From NCBI GenBank assembly GCA_027489965.1, contig JAIXZA010000142.1:1-57716 (forward strand): a stretch of DNA of 57,716 bases. Reading direction: 5' to 3'. The position numbers and the translations under genes are program-made. Origin of the DNA: Verrucomicrobiaceae bacterium. GTDB lineage: Bacteria; Verrucomicrobiota; Verrucomicrobiia; Verrucomicrobiales; Verrucomicrobiaceae. Below the pieces are notes generated by a model. The model was not told the origin of the DNA, did not search any database, and saw only the letters and a program-made list of their open reading frames with translations. Shown in pieces: positions 25,186 to 33,816 of this stretch (the first letter of the stretch is position 1; each line of letters opens with the position of its first letter).

Positions 25186-26778
25186 TCAAGCCCACATGTT
25201 TCGATCCAGGGTCCGGTAGTTCACGGCTTCTAGCACGCTGTCTGCATCTATTTTTTCTAGCCCTTTGAGATCGGCCAGGGTGCGCGCGACTTTCAGGATA
25301 CGGTCATGGGCGCGGGCGCTGAAGTTCATTTCACTCATCTGATGTTCCAGAAAGCGGCTGCCCTCGGCATCGAGTTCACAGTGTTTTTTAATCAAACGGG
25401 GGGTCATGCCGCTATTGGTATGTACGCCTTGATGGGACTTAAAGCGTTCTGTTTGCTGCATGCGAGCAGCCTCGACGCGCGCGCGGATGGTGGCCGAAGA
25501 TTCCCCGCTGGCGCTAGTCATGAGGGCTTTATGATCGACCAGTGGGACATCGACATGCAGGTCAATTCGGTCCAAAAGTGGGCCGCTAATTCTCTGGCGG
25601 TATTTTTGCACCATCGGTGAGCTGCACCGGCAGGCACGCTTCAGATCGCCATAATAACCGCACTGACAGGGATTCATTGCCGCCACGAGCATGAACTGTG
25701 CTGGAAAAGTGACCGTGCCAGCAGCGCGGGAGATGGTGACTTTGCCATCCTCCAATGGCTGCCGCATGACTTCCAAAGTGCTGCGGCGAAATTCCGGCAG
25801 TTCATCCAAAAAGAGCACGCCATTGTGGGCCAGACTCACTTCGCCCGGCCCTGGATTCGTGCCACCACCGAGCAATCCAGCATCGCTGATGGTATGATGG
25901 GGTGAACGGAATGGGCGGGTGGCCACAAAGGCCTGAGATTCGCTGAGCAACCCGCCCACACTGTGGATCTTTGTCGTCTCGATGGCTTCCTCCTCGGTCA
26001 TGCTGGGCATGATGGTGCCGACACGCTTGGCGATCATGCTTTTCCCTGTGCCTGGGGGGCCGACCATGAGAATGTTATGGCCCCCAGCCACGGCGACCTC
26101 GATGGCATGTTTGGCATCTCCCTGCCCCTTCACATCGGCAAAATCGATGTCGTAATGCGCAGCAGCAGTGAAGAACTCCGTCGCACGGCAGGGCTCTGGA
26201 GTGATCTCAATGTCGCCTTTCAGATACTCCACAACTTCCCTTAAATGATGCACGCCAATGATGTCGATCCCTGCCACGACACTGGCTTCAATCGAAGCAC
26301 GTTTGGGCACGAGTAGGCGTTTGCGGCCTTTAGCACGAGCTTCCAGTGCCACGGCCAAAAGACCACGCACGGGCCTCAGCTCCCCATTCAGTGCCAGCTC
26401 GCCAATCATGGCCGTTTCTGCTAGGATAGAGATCGGTATTTTAGCGCGATGAGCGATCAGGGAAATGGCAATCGGGAGGTCAAATCCAGGTCCTTCTTTT
26501 TTCAAATCGGCTGGGGCCAAGTTCACGGTCGTGAAGCCGCCATTCATGGCAAAGCCGCAACTGGCAATGGCGGCTGTCACACGTTCTCGACTTTCTTTCA
26601 CCGATGCATCTGGCAGACCCACGATGGCCATCTTGGGATTGCCGCCTCCATCATGGGACTCGATCTCTACCTCGATGGCATTCACGCCGAGGAGGGTGGC
26701 AGAGTAGGTGCGGGCAACTTGACTGGAACTTTCAGGCACAAGACCTATGTAAATGGACAAGCTCGATCTTGCCAGCAT
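25186..26778 (-). CDS. yifB: YifB/ComM-family Mg-chelatase-like AAA+ ATPase
   Basis: Hexameric AAA+ ATPase of the YifB/ComM family; ComM is a branch-migration helicase in natural transformation. The family layout is complete: an N-terminal S5/Lon-fold domain (TYSATLLGVNA, MAIVGLPDASVKESRERV, LAPADLKKEGPGFDLPIA), Walker A GPPGTGKS, the Walker B-like VLFLDELPEF, and the C-terminal Mg-chelatase region NFSARAHDRILKVARTLADL. I start at the ATG at 26778 (530 residues), but this leaves only 24 bases to the divergent mtnP start and adds about 20 residues; the in-frame GTG at 26739 (517 residues) fits the family better. No other transformation gene is in the window. Confidence 0.93.
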   Translation of the reverse strand: MLARSSLSIYIGLVPESSSQVARTYSATLLGVNAIEVEIESHDGGGNPKMAIVGLPDASVKESRERVTAAIASCGFAMNGGFTTVNLAPADLKKEGPGFDLPIAISLIAHRAKIPISILAETAMIGELALNGELRPVRGLLAVALEARAKGRKRLLVPKRASIEASVVAGIDIIGVHHLREVVEYLKGDIEITPEPCRATEFFTAAAHYDIDFADVKGQGDAKHAIEVAVAGGHNILMVGPPGTGKSMIAKRVGTIMPSMTEEEAIETTKIHSVGGLLSESQAFVATRPFRSPHHTISDAGLLGGGTNPGPGEVSLAHNGVLFLDELPEFRRSTLEVMRQPLEDGKVTISRAAGTVTFPAQFMLVAAMNPCQCGYYGDLKRACRCSSPMVQKYRQRISGPLLDRIDLHVDVPLVDHKALMTSASGESSATIRARVEAARMQQTERFKSHQGVHTNSGMTPRLIKKHCELDAEGSRFLEHQMSEMNFSARAHDRILKVARTLADLKGLEKIDADSVLEAVNYRTLDRNMWA

Positions 26779-26802
26779 CAAATCATCTTCTAGTAATATC
26801 CC

Positions 26803-27672
26803 ATGACAGATTTCCCCCCATCCATCGGCATCATTGGCGGCTCCGGCTTGTACGATTTGGAGGGTTTCGAGGAGCGTGAGGAAATCCGCGTGGAGACTCC
26901 CTATGGCCTACCTTCGGATCCACTGATCACTGGGAAGCTGGCAGGTCGCCGTGTTTATTTTCTCCCACGTCATGGCAAAGGCCATCGCATCCTGCCGACA
27001 GAGCTCAATCATCGAGCCAACATCTGGGCACTGCGCTCCCTGAATGTGCGCTGGATCATCGCTGTCACAGCCGTGGGCAGTTTAAAGGAAGAGTATGCGC
27101 CGCGTGATGTCGTGTTGCCGGATCAGTTCTTTGACCGCACCAGCCGGCGTGAGCATCACACTTTCTTTGGACGCGGCATCGTCGGTCATGTGGCTTTTGC
27201 GGATCCGATCAGCGCAGGTTTGAGGACACTCTTGGCTGCGGAAGCTCAAAAGGCTGGAGCGCGTGTCCACAATGGCGGAACCTATGTCAACATGGATGGA
27301 CCCGCTTTTTCGACACGCGCGGAATCGAATGCGAATCGTCAGCTAGGTTTTGATGTCATCGGAATGACCAATCTGCCCGAAGCCAAGCTCGCGCGTGAGG
27401 CCGAAATCGCACTCGCCACACTGGCCATGATTACCGATTACGACTGCTGGAAGACGGACGAGGCTCACGTCACCGTGGATGCAGTCATGGCGCACGTTTC
27501 CGCGAATGTTGCGATGGCGAAACGCATCATCGCGGGTGTCATTCCCCAGATTCCCATGGAGCCTACCTGGCCCGAGCATCAGGCCCTGGATGGTGCCCTC
27601 ATGACGGATCGTAAGCTTTGGCCCGAGGAGACGGTGACTGCCCTGAAGCCTATTCTTCAGCGTTTCCTTTGA
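26803..27672 (+). CDS. mtnP: 5'-methylthioadenosine phosphorylase MtnP
   Basis: Splits methylthioadenosine, a by-product of polyamine and other SAM-dependent syntheses, into adenine and methylthioribose 1-phosphate, the entry step of methionine salvage without MtnN/MtnK. 289 residues, normal for the family. The purine nucleoside phosphorylase fold is marked by IGIIGGSGLYDL at the start, the phosphate-site PRHGKGH, TAVGSLKEE, GGTYVNMDGPAFSTRAE, and the MTAP-specific GMTNLPEAKLARE. The product feeds the MtnA enzyme encoded at 32045-33133, about 5 kb away. It starts 24 bases from the divergent yifB ATG and is followed by a hairpin at 27692-27719. Confidence 0.95.
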   Translation: MTDFPPSIGIIGGSGLYDLEGFEEREEIRVETPYGLPSDPLITGKLAGRRVYFLPRHGKGHRILPTELNHRANIWALRSLNVRWIIAVTAVGSLKEEYAPRDVVLPDQFFDRTSRREHHTFFGRGIVGHVAFADPISAGLRTLLAAEAQKAGARVHNGGTYVNMDGPAFSTRAESNANRQLGFDVIGMTNLPEAKLAREAEIALATLAMITDYDCWKTDEAHVTVDAVMAHVSANVAMAKRIIAGVIPQIPMEPTWPEHQALDGALMTDRKLWPEETVTALKPILQRFL

Positions 27673-27691
27673 GTTCCTTCCCCCAAAGAAA

Positions 27692-27719
27692 CGGCGGCAA
27701 CCTTTGCAGGATGCCGCCG
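27692..27719. terminator. Bidirectional hairpin between mtnP and bcsS-like gene
   Basis: CGGCGGCA (27692-27699) pairs with TGCCGCCG (27712-27719) across a 12-base loop, centred between two convergent genes. A T-rich stretch follows only in the minus direction, so it probably ends transcripts from both sides with different efficiency. Confidence 0.65.
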
Positions 27720-27746
27720 GATAAAGAAGGTTAAGCTAGTCTTGGA

Positions 27747-28493
27747 TTAGAAAGTGAACACCGCTGCGATTCCGCCGTAGAGAGAGGAGTCGTCATTGTT
27801 GGTGCCACGACGGAAAGAATAGTCTGCGTGACCAAATGTGCCGATGATGGCAAAACTGGAGCAAGCCTGATATTGGACGAAGCCACCGAAGCGATTTTCT
27901 TCGAACTGAGCATCGCGCATGTAAACATATTCAGGGCCAATGGTCAGCTTACCAAACACATATCCTGTGCGGAAGCGTGACCAAACAGATTCCTCCACGG
28001 TGGAATATTGGCCGATGGCACTGACATAGATGTTACCGACTCGACCTGTGACATCCAGTGAGAAACGGGCACCCCAGTCGGTGCTTTCGCTCGCATTTGC
28101 GTCGAAACCATCCAGATCGCGATCGCGGACGTGAACGCCTGCGTAAGCACCAATGACGAAGTTATTGATCAAGTAGCGATAGCCGAGGCCTGCATCTGCA
28201 TCAAACAGAGAACCAGTGATGCTGCCGTCGGTCCCGCCAAGGTAATCATACTGGCCGTAGCCTCCGAAAGCGCGGACGAAAAGACCGCCAGTGCTGAGGT
28301 CGCCATCCAGATCATTCATATAACCCAGGTGGCTATACCAGCTATTGTCGCGGGTTTCGAAGCCAGTGAAGATCACGTTGGCTTGAGGATCGACGGTTGG
28401 TGAGATGACATTTTTGCTGCTAGGAGCAGAAGTGCCAGCGTAGAGACTGGTAGCCAGAGCAATCAGCGAGGTGAGGAGGATGTTTTTGAGCAT
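27747..28493 (-). CDS. bcsS: BcsS-like outer-membrane protein of cellulose operon
   Basis: A 248-residue exported beta-barrel protein. It has a signal peptide (MLKNILLTSLIALATSLYAG) and the pattern of the BcsS family of proteobacterial cellulose operons: FTGFETRDNSWYSHLGY, DGDLSTGGLFVRAFGGYGQY, then paired amphipathic strands, GPEYVYMRDAQFEENRFGGF and an aromatic C-terminal strand (FTF). BcsS accompanies BcsA in several alphaproteobacteria; its exact role (probably outer-membrane export or anchoring of the polymer) is not known. It lies 53 bases downstream of the BcsA-like gene and is the last gene before a hairpin. The family assignment is from remembered pattern, not a search. Confidence 0.7.
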   Translation of the reverse strand: MLKNILLTSLIALATSLYAGTSAPSSKNVISPTVDPQANVIFTGFETRDNSWYSHLGYMNDLDGDLSTGGLFVRAFGGYGQYDYLGGTDGSITGSLFDADAGLGYRYLINNFVIGAYAGVHVRDRDLDGFDANASESTDWGARFSLDVTGRVGNIYVSAIGQYSTVEESVWSRFRTGYVFGKLTIGPEYVYMRDAQFEENRFGGFVQYQACSSFAIIGTFGHADYSFRRGTNNDDSSLYGGIAAVFTF

Positions 28494-28546
28494 GGTATGG
28501 GAGAGTTTGAATGAATGCTAACAGTGTTGATTTTCAAAAAAAAGTA

Positions 28547-30703
28547 CTAGGAAGCAAGCTCTATCTCATGAAAAACAAAGGGCGTGCGGAGCAGGCCTTG
28601 GGGCACTGGACGGGCTGGAATCAAGCATTCTCCAATCCTAATTGGATATTGGAATGCGCGACCATTTTCAAATCGTTCTAAACGTGGAGTCAGCGAGATG
28701 TCGTGTGTCCCAGATAGCATGAGTCGATCTTTTTTGTAGCCCTCAGGGGCAGCTAGATGAAGCGCCCATTGCATCGAGCCGTCTTCAAAGCGCAAGCAAA
28801 CAGCTTTCCAATCACCTCCTAACCCAAGCGAGCATGTGCCATGCATATGTTTTGAGAGACGGGGCTGCCTATGCCAATCCACGGAGTATAAACTTCTTCT
28901 GAGTAAATCATGCGAGACCTCATCAGCACAATGTATTTCAAAAATCGGGCCTTCACCTCCCTCAGTGAGAATGATCTGAACTTGATGACCAGGGATCAAC
29001 AAAGTTAACTTTTGCCCCACTTGCCATAAGCTAGTGACAGCGGAACTTTCGAATTCACATTGCTGTGTGGAAAGCCGAGCCGTCGTGGCAACTAACACCC
29101 CGTTTTCGTCAAGCACTGGCAATTTGGCTTCAAAGAGATATTCACGGTGGGTGCGTTTCGTGAGCTTGATACTGCTGCAGATCCAGGTCCATGAGCGCCA
29201 GCAGTTGAAAATAATCCAGGCAGAGACCATGCCAAGCAGCCAAGCAGCACTTGGTTTGGTCGGGTCAGGCCAAACGAAGGCTTGAATCATATGAGTCAAG
29301 GCATACACCAAAGCTAAAGCACTCCCTGAGAGTATCACTCCATGAGCGAATAATTTGTCCATGGCTACATTTCCAAGAACGTTCTTCAAAGAGATCTGCC
29401 AAGGCATCTTCTTCCCAAAAAAACCACGCGTTGCGCCAATCTGGATGAACATCAGACCCATCGAATAAATCTGTCCCTGCACAAATCGAATGTAGCCAGA
29501 GCTTGCAGCAATGAGAAGGACCATCAAGCCGGCAATACCTGTCAACGAAACCACTAAATTAAAGAAGGACGGTTTCACAGGACTGATGTTGGTCATCATA
29601 CTGTAAATCGGTGTGAGCAGATGAATCAGCTGTGGCCAGCCCTGCAAAATGTCTAAAATCATATGCAAATATCCCAACCGGCACTTCCAGCCTAGGCCTT
29701 TGCAGAAGAGAACATTTTCCAGAGCGAAGGCCTGAAGATTGCCATACCCCCAGCGACGTCTTGTTTTGTAAAATTCTGAAACATCAGAAGCCGCAACGCC
29801 CCAAGCGACAGGTTCATTGACATAGGCGGTCTTCATACCGCGCTTATGCATGAGAAGAGAGGTGTGCAAATCCTCCGTCAGTGTCGCCTCAGGGAAACCT
29901 CCTAACTCGGCCACCGCTGAGCGCCGATAGACAACTCCAGTACCAATGCATGAGCAGCCATCATAATGATCGCGGTTCGCCTGGATCACATCCATAAAAA
30001 GCGCCTGCTCATGCCACCTCCCTGCTCCCACATTCGTGTCGAGATAGAGAAAGCTGTCCTCATTGTAAAAAAGCTGTGGAGCCTGAACCATCGCCACATC
30101 AGGTTCCTTGAAGAACCCAATCATACTATCTAGCGCCTCGCACTGTGGGATGTGATCTGCATCAAAGATAGCCACGAAGTCTGCTGACGAAAGGTGCAGT
30201 GCATCATTCACATTCCCTGCCTTTGAACCACGGTTACCTTCACGTGTGACATAGCGCACACCATGTTTTTCAGCGATCTCTTTCAGCTCAGGCCTTTTTC
30301 CGTCATCAAGTAAAAACGTCTCATGCGGATACTGGATGTTTTTGGCACCGATCACTGTCAGTTCGATCATTTCGGTAGGTTCCGTGTAAACTGGAATCAT
30401 GACATCCACCGCCGGTCGGAAGTCCTTGGGAGGATCACTTCGCAAGCGGATGCTGCTCGAGTTCCAGATCAGAAATAGTCCGGTGACACAGCCATAGACA
30501 TTGGCCAAAGCAAAGAGCAATCCAACAACAGGCGCTGCTGGGTTGATGGCCCAAAATCCCCAGATCATAAACGCTAAAGACAGAAGGACGTAAGCCAGTG
30601 CTGCCAATCGCTTGAGAGGACGGTTTTTACCCAAATGATGGGCTACTTCTGCGGCTTGACTAAACATGTGAAGAGAAACGTGAACGGAAGGTGAAGGCCT
30701 CAT
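28547..30703 (-). CDS. BcsA-like processive cellulose/beta-glucan synthase
   Basis: Inner-membrane GT2 synthase that polymerises a beta-linked glucan from UDP-glucose (inferred) and exports it. 718 residues. Two N-terminal membrane helices (residues 31-80), then the catalytic domain: DDG at 133-135, DAD at 181-183, TED at 276-278 and RRRW at 315-318 in the Q(Q/R)xRW position, then at least five further helices to about residue 525. The C-terminal 190 residues resemble the PilZ region of BcsA, yet I find no intact RxxxR plus (D/N)xSxxG pair, so c-di-GMP control is doubtful. The ATG at 30703 is used; one at 30667 is possible. Followed by the BcsS-like gene and preceded by a glycosidase gene; no BcsB or BcsC is present. 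Confidence 0.88.
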   Translation of the reverse strand: MRPSPSVHVSLHMFSQAAEVAHHLGKNRPLKRLAALAYVLLSLAFMIWGFWAINPAAPVVGLLFALANVYGCVTGLFLIWNSSSIRLRSDPPKDFRPAVDVMIPVYTEPTEMIELTVIGAKNIQYPHETFLLDDGKRPELKEIAEKHGVRYVTREGNRGSKAGNVNDALHLSSADFVAIFDADHIPQCEALDSMIGFFKEPDVAMVQAPQLFYNEDSFLYLDTNVGAGRWHEQALFMDVIQANRDHYDGCSCIGTGVVYRRSAVAELGGFPEATLTEDLHTSLLMHKRGMKTAYVNEPVAWGVAASDVSEFYKTRRRWGYGNLQAFALENVLFCKGLGWKCRLGYLHMILDILQGWPQLIHLLTPIYSMMTNISPVKPSFFNLVVSLTGIAGLMVLLIAASSGYIRFVQGQIYSMGLMFIQIGATRGFFGKKMPWQISLKNVLGNVAMDKLFAHGVILSGSALALVYALTHMIQAFVWPDPTKPSAAWLLGMVSAWIIFNCWRSWTWICSSIKLTKRTHREYLFEAKLPVLDENGVLVATTARLSTQQCEFESSAVTSLWQVGQKLTLLIPGHQVQIILTEGGEGPIFEIHCADEVSHDLLRRSLYSVDWHRQPRLSKHMHGTCSLGLGGDWKAVCLRFEDGSMQWALHLAAPEGYKKDRLMLSGTHDISLTPRLERFENGRAFQYPIRIGECLIPARPVPQGLLRTPFVFHEIELAS

Positions 30704-30810
30704 TCTCAGGAGGGCTTGTGGATGTCAACGATTCCTTTCTGACAACTGAGGACGCGGAGCGCGGTCGATTACGATGCCAAAGTATGGCACCCATCGGTTG
30801 AATCAGTATT

Positions 30811-31998
30811 TCAGAGATCCTTTAAAAAACGGATCGCTTCATTCCTAAAGGTATCCATTGCAGGCGGCTTTCCTGTTTTAGCTTGGGTCTCGATCACAAG
30901 CTTCCGCGCCCAGTCATAATAGCGGCGATGTGTTTCCCAGATGGGTTGCTTTTCATTCTTCTCATTGATCAGCCAAAAGCCGCCTGGCTTTTCAGGTGTG
31001 CCCTCATTATCGTAGAGTTCCCAATACAAAACAAAAGGACAGCCCCATTCCAGGCCAGCGATCATTGTCTCGATACTCTTTTGATTTTGTTCCTCGGGTG
31101 AGTAGCGCCTAGCAGGGAACCCATACTCACCGATGAATACCCGTTTGCCTGGAATGCTTGCCTTGGGTTTTAGCTTGGATTCGATGTGACTGAGCGCAGC
31201 AAACAAATCATCACGGATCCCATGTTGTAGGCTGTCGTAACAGGAATAGCTCACGTAATCGATATCCACTTTCGGCAAGATGTCATTGGTGATGCATTGT
31301 CCGCCTTTAATGAAGGGTGTGACGAGATTCACCTCCGTGTAATGCCAGAGCCAGACTCGTTCATGCGGTGTATCACGCTTGGCATCATCCATCGCTTTCT
31401 GCCTGACTTGAAGCCAAGCGATAAAGTTTTCCTCATAGTGCTCAGGAAAGCCCTTTTTGGGATCAAAGTGAGGGCGCAGATGCCAATCGCCCTCCCAGTG
31501 GCCGAGGAAGAATTGTTTACCCGTGCCATTGTAAGTTCGCAGCAAGTGCACGGCAAAATCATACATCTCCCGATACTCAAGATCAGAGTCTGCTGTCTTG
31601 AAAGTACCTGCGCTGCTCCGCGTGGTAAGTGGATAAGCCCAAATGAAAAATTGGGTGAACGGCATGTCCAAGACGGCCCGATGCGTGGGATCCTGGCTGG
31701 CAATCTCGGTGAGCGTCTTCAGTTCTCTTGCGTCACTGATGACGTTGGCCTGAGTTTTACCAAACGAAGCTTTCGATGAGATCGAAAACTTCATGATGTC
31801 TGAACCCAGTTCGGCGATCAATCGCGCACTTTCCAGTAAGGGAGCATCTCGGCTGAAGTGATAGCGCCCGCCAATCGCCTGTGTGCCGAGCATAAAGTGC
31901 AAAGGCTTTGTGTTCGTAGCATCATCAGCGTGAGCAGATAGGAAACCGAACAACAAAAAGAAAGTAAGGTGTCGTAGGCAGACTCGGTTGATAGGCAT
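30811..31998 (-). CDS. Exported TIM-barrel glycosidase beside the BcsA-like gene
   Basis: A 395-residue secreted protein with an N-terminal signal peptide (LTFFLLFGFLSAHA) and a (beta/alpha)8 glycosidase look: FFLGHWEGDWHL with a candidate acid/base Glu, VWLWHYTEVNLV, YVSYSCYDS, and VFIGEYGFPA with a likely nucleophile Glu, then FVLYWELYDNE. It resembles GH5/GH39-type enzymes but I cannot place it in a named family. Its position directly before a cellulose synthase gene on the same strand, 107 bases away, parallels the bcsZ (GH8 cellulase) gene of classical cellulose operons, so it may trim or tune the polymer. That role is inference. Confidence 0.78.
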   Translation of the reverse strand: MPINRVCLRHLTFFLLFGFLSAHADDATNTKPLHFMLGTQAIGGRYHFSRDAPLLESARLIAELGSDIMKFSISSKASFGKTQANVISDARELKTLTEIASQDPTHRAVLDMPFTQFFIWAYPLTTRSSAGTFKTADSDLEYREMYDFAVHLLRTYNGTGKQFFLGHWEGDWHLRPHFDPKKGFPEHYEENFIAWLQVRQKAMDDAKRDTPHERVWLWHYTEVNLVTPFIKGGQCITNDILPKVDIDYVSYSCYDSLQHGIRDDLFAALSHIESKLKPKASIPGKRVFIGEYGFPARRYSPEEQNQKSIETMIAGLEWGCPFVLYWELYDNEGTPEKPGGFWLINEKNEKQPIWETHRRYYDWARKLVIETQAKTGKPPAMDTFRNEAIRFLKDL

Positions 31999-32044
31999 GT
32001 GCGGGAGTCACTACGATGCTCTGAGTCAATTGCTTCCAGACAAG

Positions 32045-33133
32045 TTATTCTTTCAACCTCGCCAGCGCTTCCGCGTTTGCTTTAAACACACCGTGCTCGG
32101 TAATCAAAGCGGTGACGAGAGCCGCAGGTGTCACATCAAAACCGTCGTTGCGGGCCTGAGTGCCCTCGGGAGTGATGAGCACTTCTTCACGCTCTCCTTC
32201 GGCATTCAAACCGGGCATGTGGGTGACTTCACGCGCGCTGCGTTGCTCGATGGGGATGTCGCGGATGCCATCCATGATGGTCCAGTCGATTGTGCTAACA
32301 GGACAAGCGACGTAGAAGGGCACGTCATGGGCTTTGGCAGCCAGCGCTTTGAGATAGGTGCCGATTTTGTTTGCTACATCGCCCTGTGCCGTGACGCGGT
32401 CTGTGCCAACGATCACCGCATCGACGAGCCCTCGCTGAAGTAGATGCCCGGCGTTGTTATCGACGATCAAGGTGTGTGGTACACCATGCTCTCGCAGTTC
32501 GAAAGCCGTGAGCGAGGCTCCCTGACCGCGAGGTCGCGTCTCGCTGACCCAGACGTGGATCTTCATGCCAGAATCATGCGCCTGATAGATCGGTGAGATG
32601 GCCGTGCCCCAATCGACACAGGCAAGCCAGCCCGCGTTGCAATGGGTCATGACATTCAGCGGCGCTGAAGGATCGGCCTTCTTCGCCTGGATGGCTTTGA
32701 ATAACTCCAGCGCGTGTTTGCCGATAGCGTAGTTCGTTTGCACATCCTCTTCACAAATCGCCAAAGCTTCGCTCCAGGCCGTGTCCGCACGTTTTTCGGC
32801 TGCGAGCGGCAGCACGACCCGCCTCACACGATCCAGCGCCCAGCGCAGATTGATCGCCGTGGGCCGCGTGGCATGCAGGGTATCGTAAGCCTGCTGCAAC
32901 GCCGCGTCCGAAGCATCATCCCGCAGCGCAAAGAACAGTCCAAATGCCGCTGTCGCCCCGATCAGCGGTGCACCGCGCACGCGCATCACCTGGATGGCCT
33001 CTGCTGCGTCCTCCATCGTCTCCAGCTCCCGCCACGCGACCTGATGAGGCAGAAAGGTCTGATCGATGATGCGAGCGATACGCCGAGTATGATCGGCTTC
33101 GATGGAGCGGTGCGGCTGGCCGTGGATGTTCAT
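32045..33133 (-). CDS. mtnA: S-methyl-5-thioribose-1-phosphate isomerase MtnA
   Basis: Converts methylthioribose 1-phosphate to methylthioribulose 1-phosphate. 362 residues. Family motifs: MRVRGAPLIGATAAFG near residues 45-65, a THCNAGWLACVD block with the catalytic Cys, WVSETRPRGQG, VDAVIVGTDRVTAQGDVANKIGT (Asp of the active site), and FYVACPVSTID. These match eIF2B-related MtnA. Its ATG overlaps the mtnC stop by 4 bases (ATGA at 33130-33133), so it is translationally coupled to it and is the last gene of the mtnB-D-C-A operon. Substrate comes from the MtnP at 26803-27672. Confidence 0.97.
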   Translation of the reverse strand: MNIHGQPHRSIEADHTRRIARIIDQTFLPHQVAWRELETMEDAAEAIQVMRVRGAPLIGATAAFGLFFALRDDASDAALQQAYDTLHATRPTAINLRWALDRVRRVVLPLAAEKRADTAWSEALAICEEDVQTNYAIGKHALELFKAIQAKKADPSAPLNVMTHCNAGWLACVDWGTAISPIYQAHDSGMKIHVWVSETRPRGQGASLTAFELREHGVPHTLIVDNNAGHLLQRGLVDAVIVGTDRVTAQGDVANKIGTYLKALAAKAHDVPFYVACPVSTIDWTIMDGIRDIPIEQRSAREVTHMPGLNAEGEREEVLITPEGTQARNDGFDVTPAALVTALITEHGVFKANAEALARLKE

Positions 33134-33816
33134 GGGAGGGTGATTTCAGCGAAGGAAGTGATGGCAGGATGTCCGCTCTCTGGCTGCGGTTTGTTTCCGG
33201 GGCGGAGGGCGAGGGTGGTCATCATGTCGGCGGATTGGGCGGCGTTCAATTCATCGATGAGGTCGCTGACGAAAAGGATTTCATTTGGCTGCAGGCCGCA
33301 ATCGGTGGCGATGGCGGTGTAGCTGGCGGATTCGCGTTTGGAGCCGGTGGTGGTGTCGTAGTAGCCGGAGAGGCGGGGGGTGAGATCGCCAGCGGTGGTG
33401 TGGGCGAAGAAGAGGCGCTGGGCGTGAATGCTGCCGGAGGAGTAGATGCGGATTTCGCGGTGGTTTTCGCGCCAGTGGTCGAGTGCGGGCAAGACATCGT
33501 CGAAGAGCGTGCTGCGCAGGTCGCCGTTGCGAAAGCCTTGCTCCCAGATGAGGCCCTGGAGCTGCTTTAGGCCGGTGACTTTCGCATCGGCGTCCATGAG
33601 GCGATGCACAGCGGCTTCGGCATCGAGCGCATTGAGAAAGGAGGTCACGCCAGCATCGCGGGCGAGCTGGGCGATGACCGCATGGCCCCAGTGCGCCCCG
33701 AGCCAGGCGGCGGCGTGTTTGCGTGCATACGGAAACATCACGTCATGCACAAAGGCGAGTGGCGAGACGGTGCCTTCGATGTCGAGCAGGACGAGTTTTC
33801 CGTGAAACTCGATCAT
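33130..33816 (-). CDS. mtnC: Enolase-phosphatase E1 (acireductone synthase) MtnC
   Basis: HAD-superfamily enzyme that enolises and dephosphorylates diketo-methylthiopentyl phosphate to the acireductone. Starting at the ATG at 33816 (228 residues) the first HAD motif is LLDIEGTVS (Asp12 nucleophile), then RNGDLRSTLFDDV, motif II YSSGSIHAQ, and a C-terminal LFVSDLIDELNAA acidic motif. The frame stays open 22 codons upstream, inside mtnD, so 33816 is preferred, matching the 4-bp overlap with the mtnD stop (33813-33816). One enzyme does the two steps that MtnW and MtnX split in Bacillus. Confidence 0.96.
   Translation of the reverse strand: MIEFHGKLVLLDIEGTVSPLAFVHDVMFPYARKHAAAWLGAHWGHAVIAQLARDAGVTSFLNALDAEAAVHRLMDADAKVTGLKQLQGLIWEQGFRNGDLRSTLFDDVLPALDHWRENHREIRIYSSGSIHAQRLFFAHTTAGDLTPRLSGYYDTTTGSKRESASYTAIATDCGLQPNEILFVSDLIDELNAAQSADMMTTLALRPGNKPQPESGHPAITSFAEITLP

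Noticed and set aside
33169..33570. A Gly/Val-rich plus-strand frame of 133 codons
   Set aside because: Antisense to mtnC; low-complexity composition from the third codon positions of a GC-rich gene.
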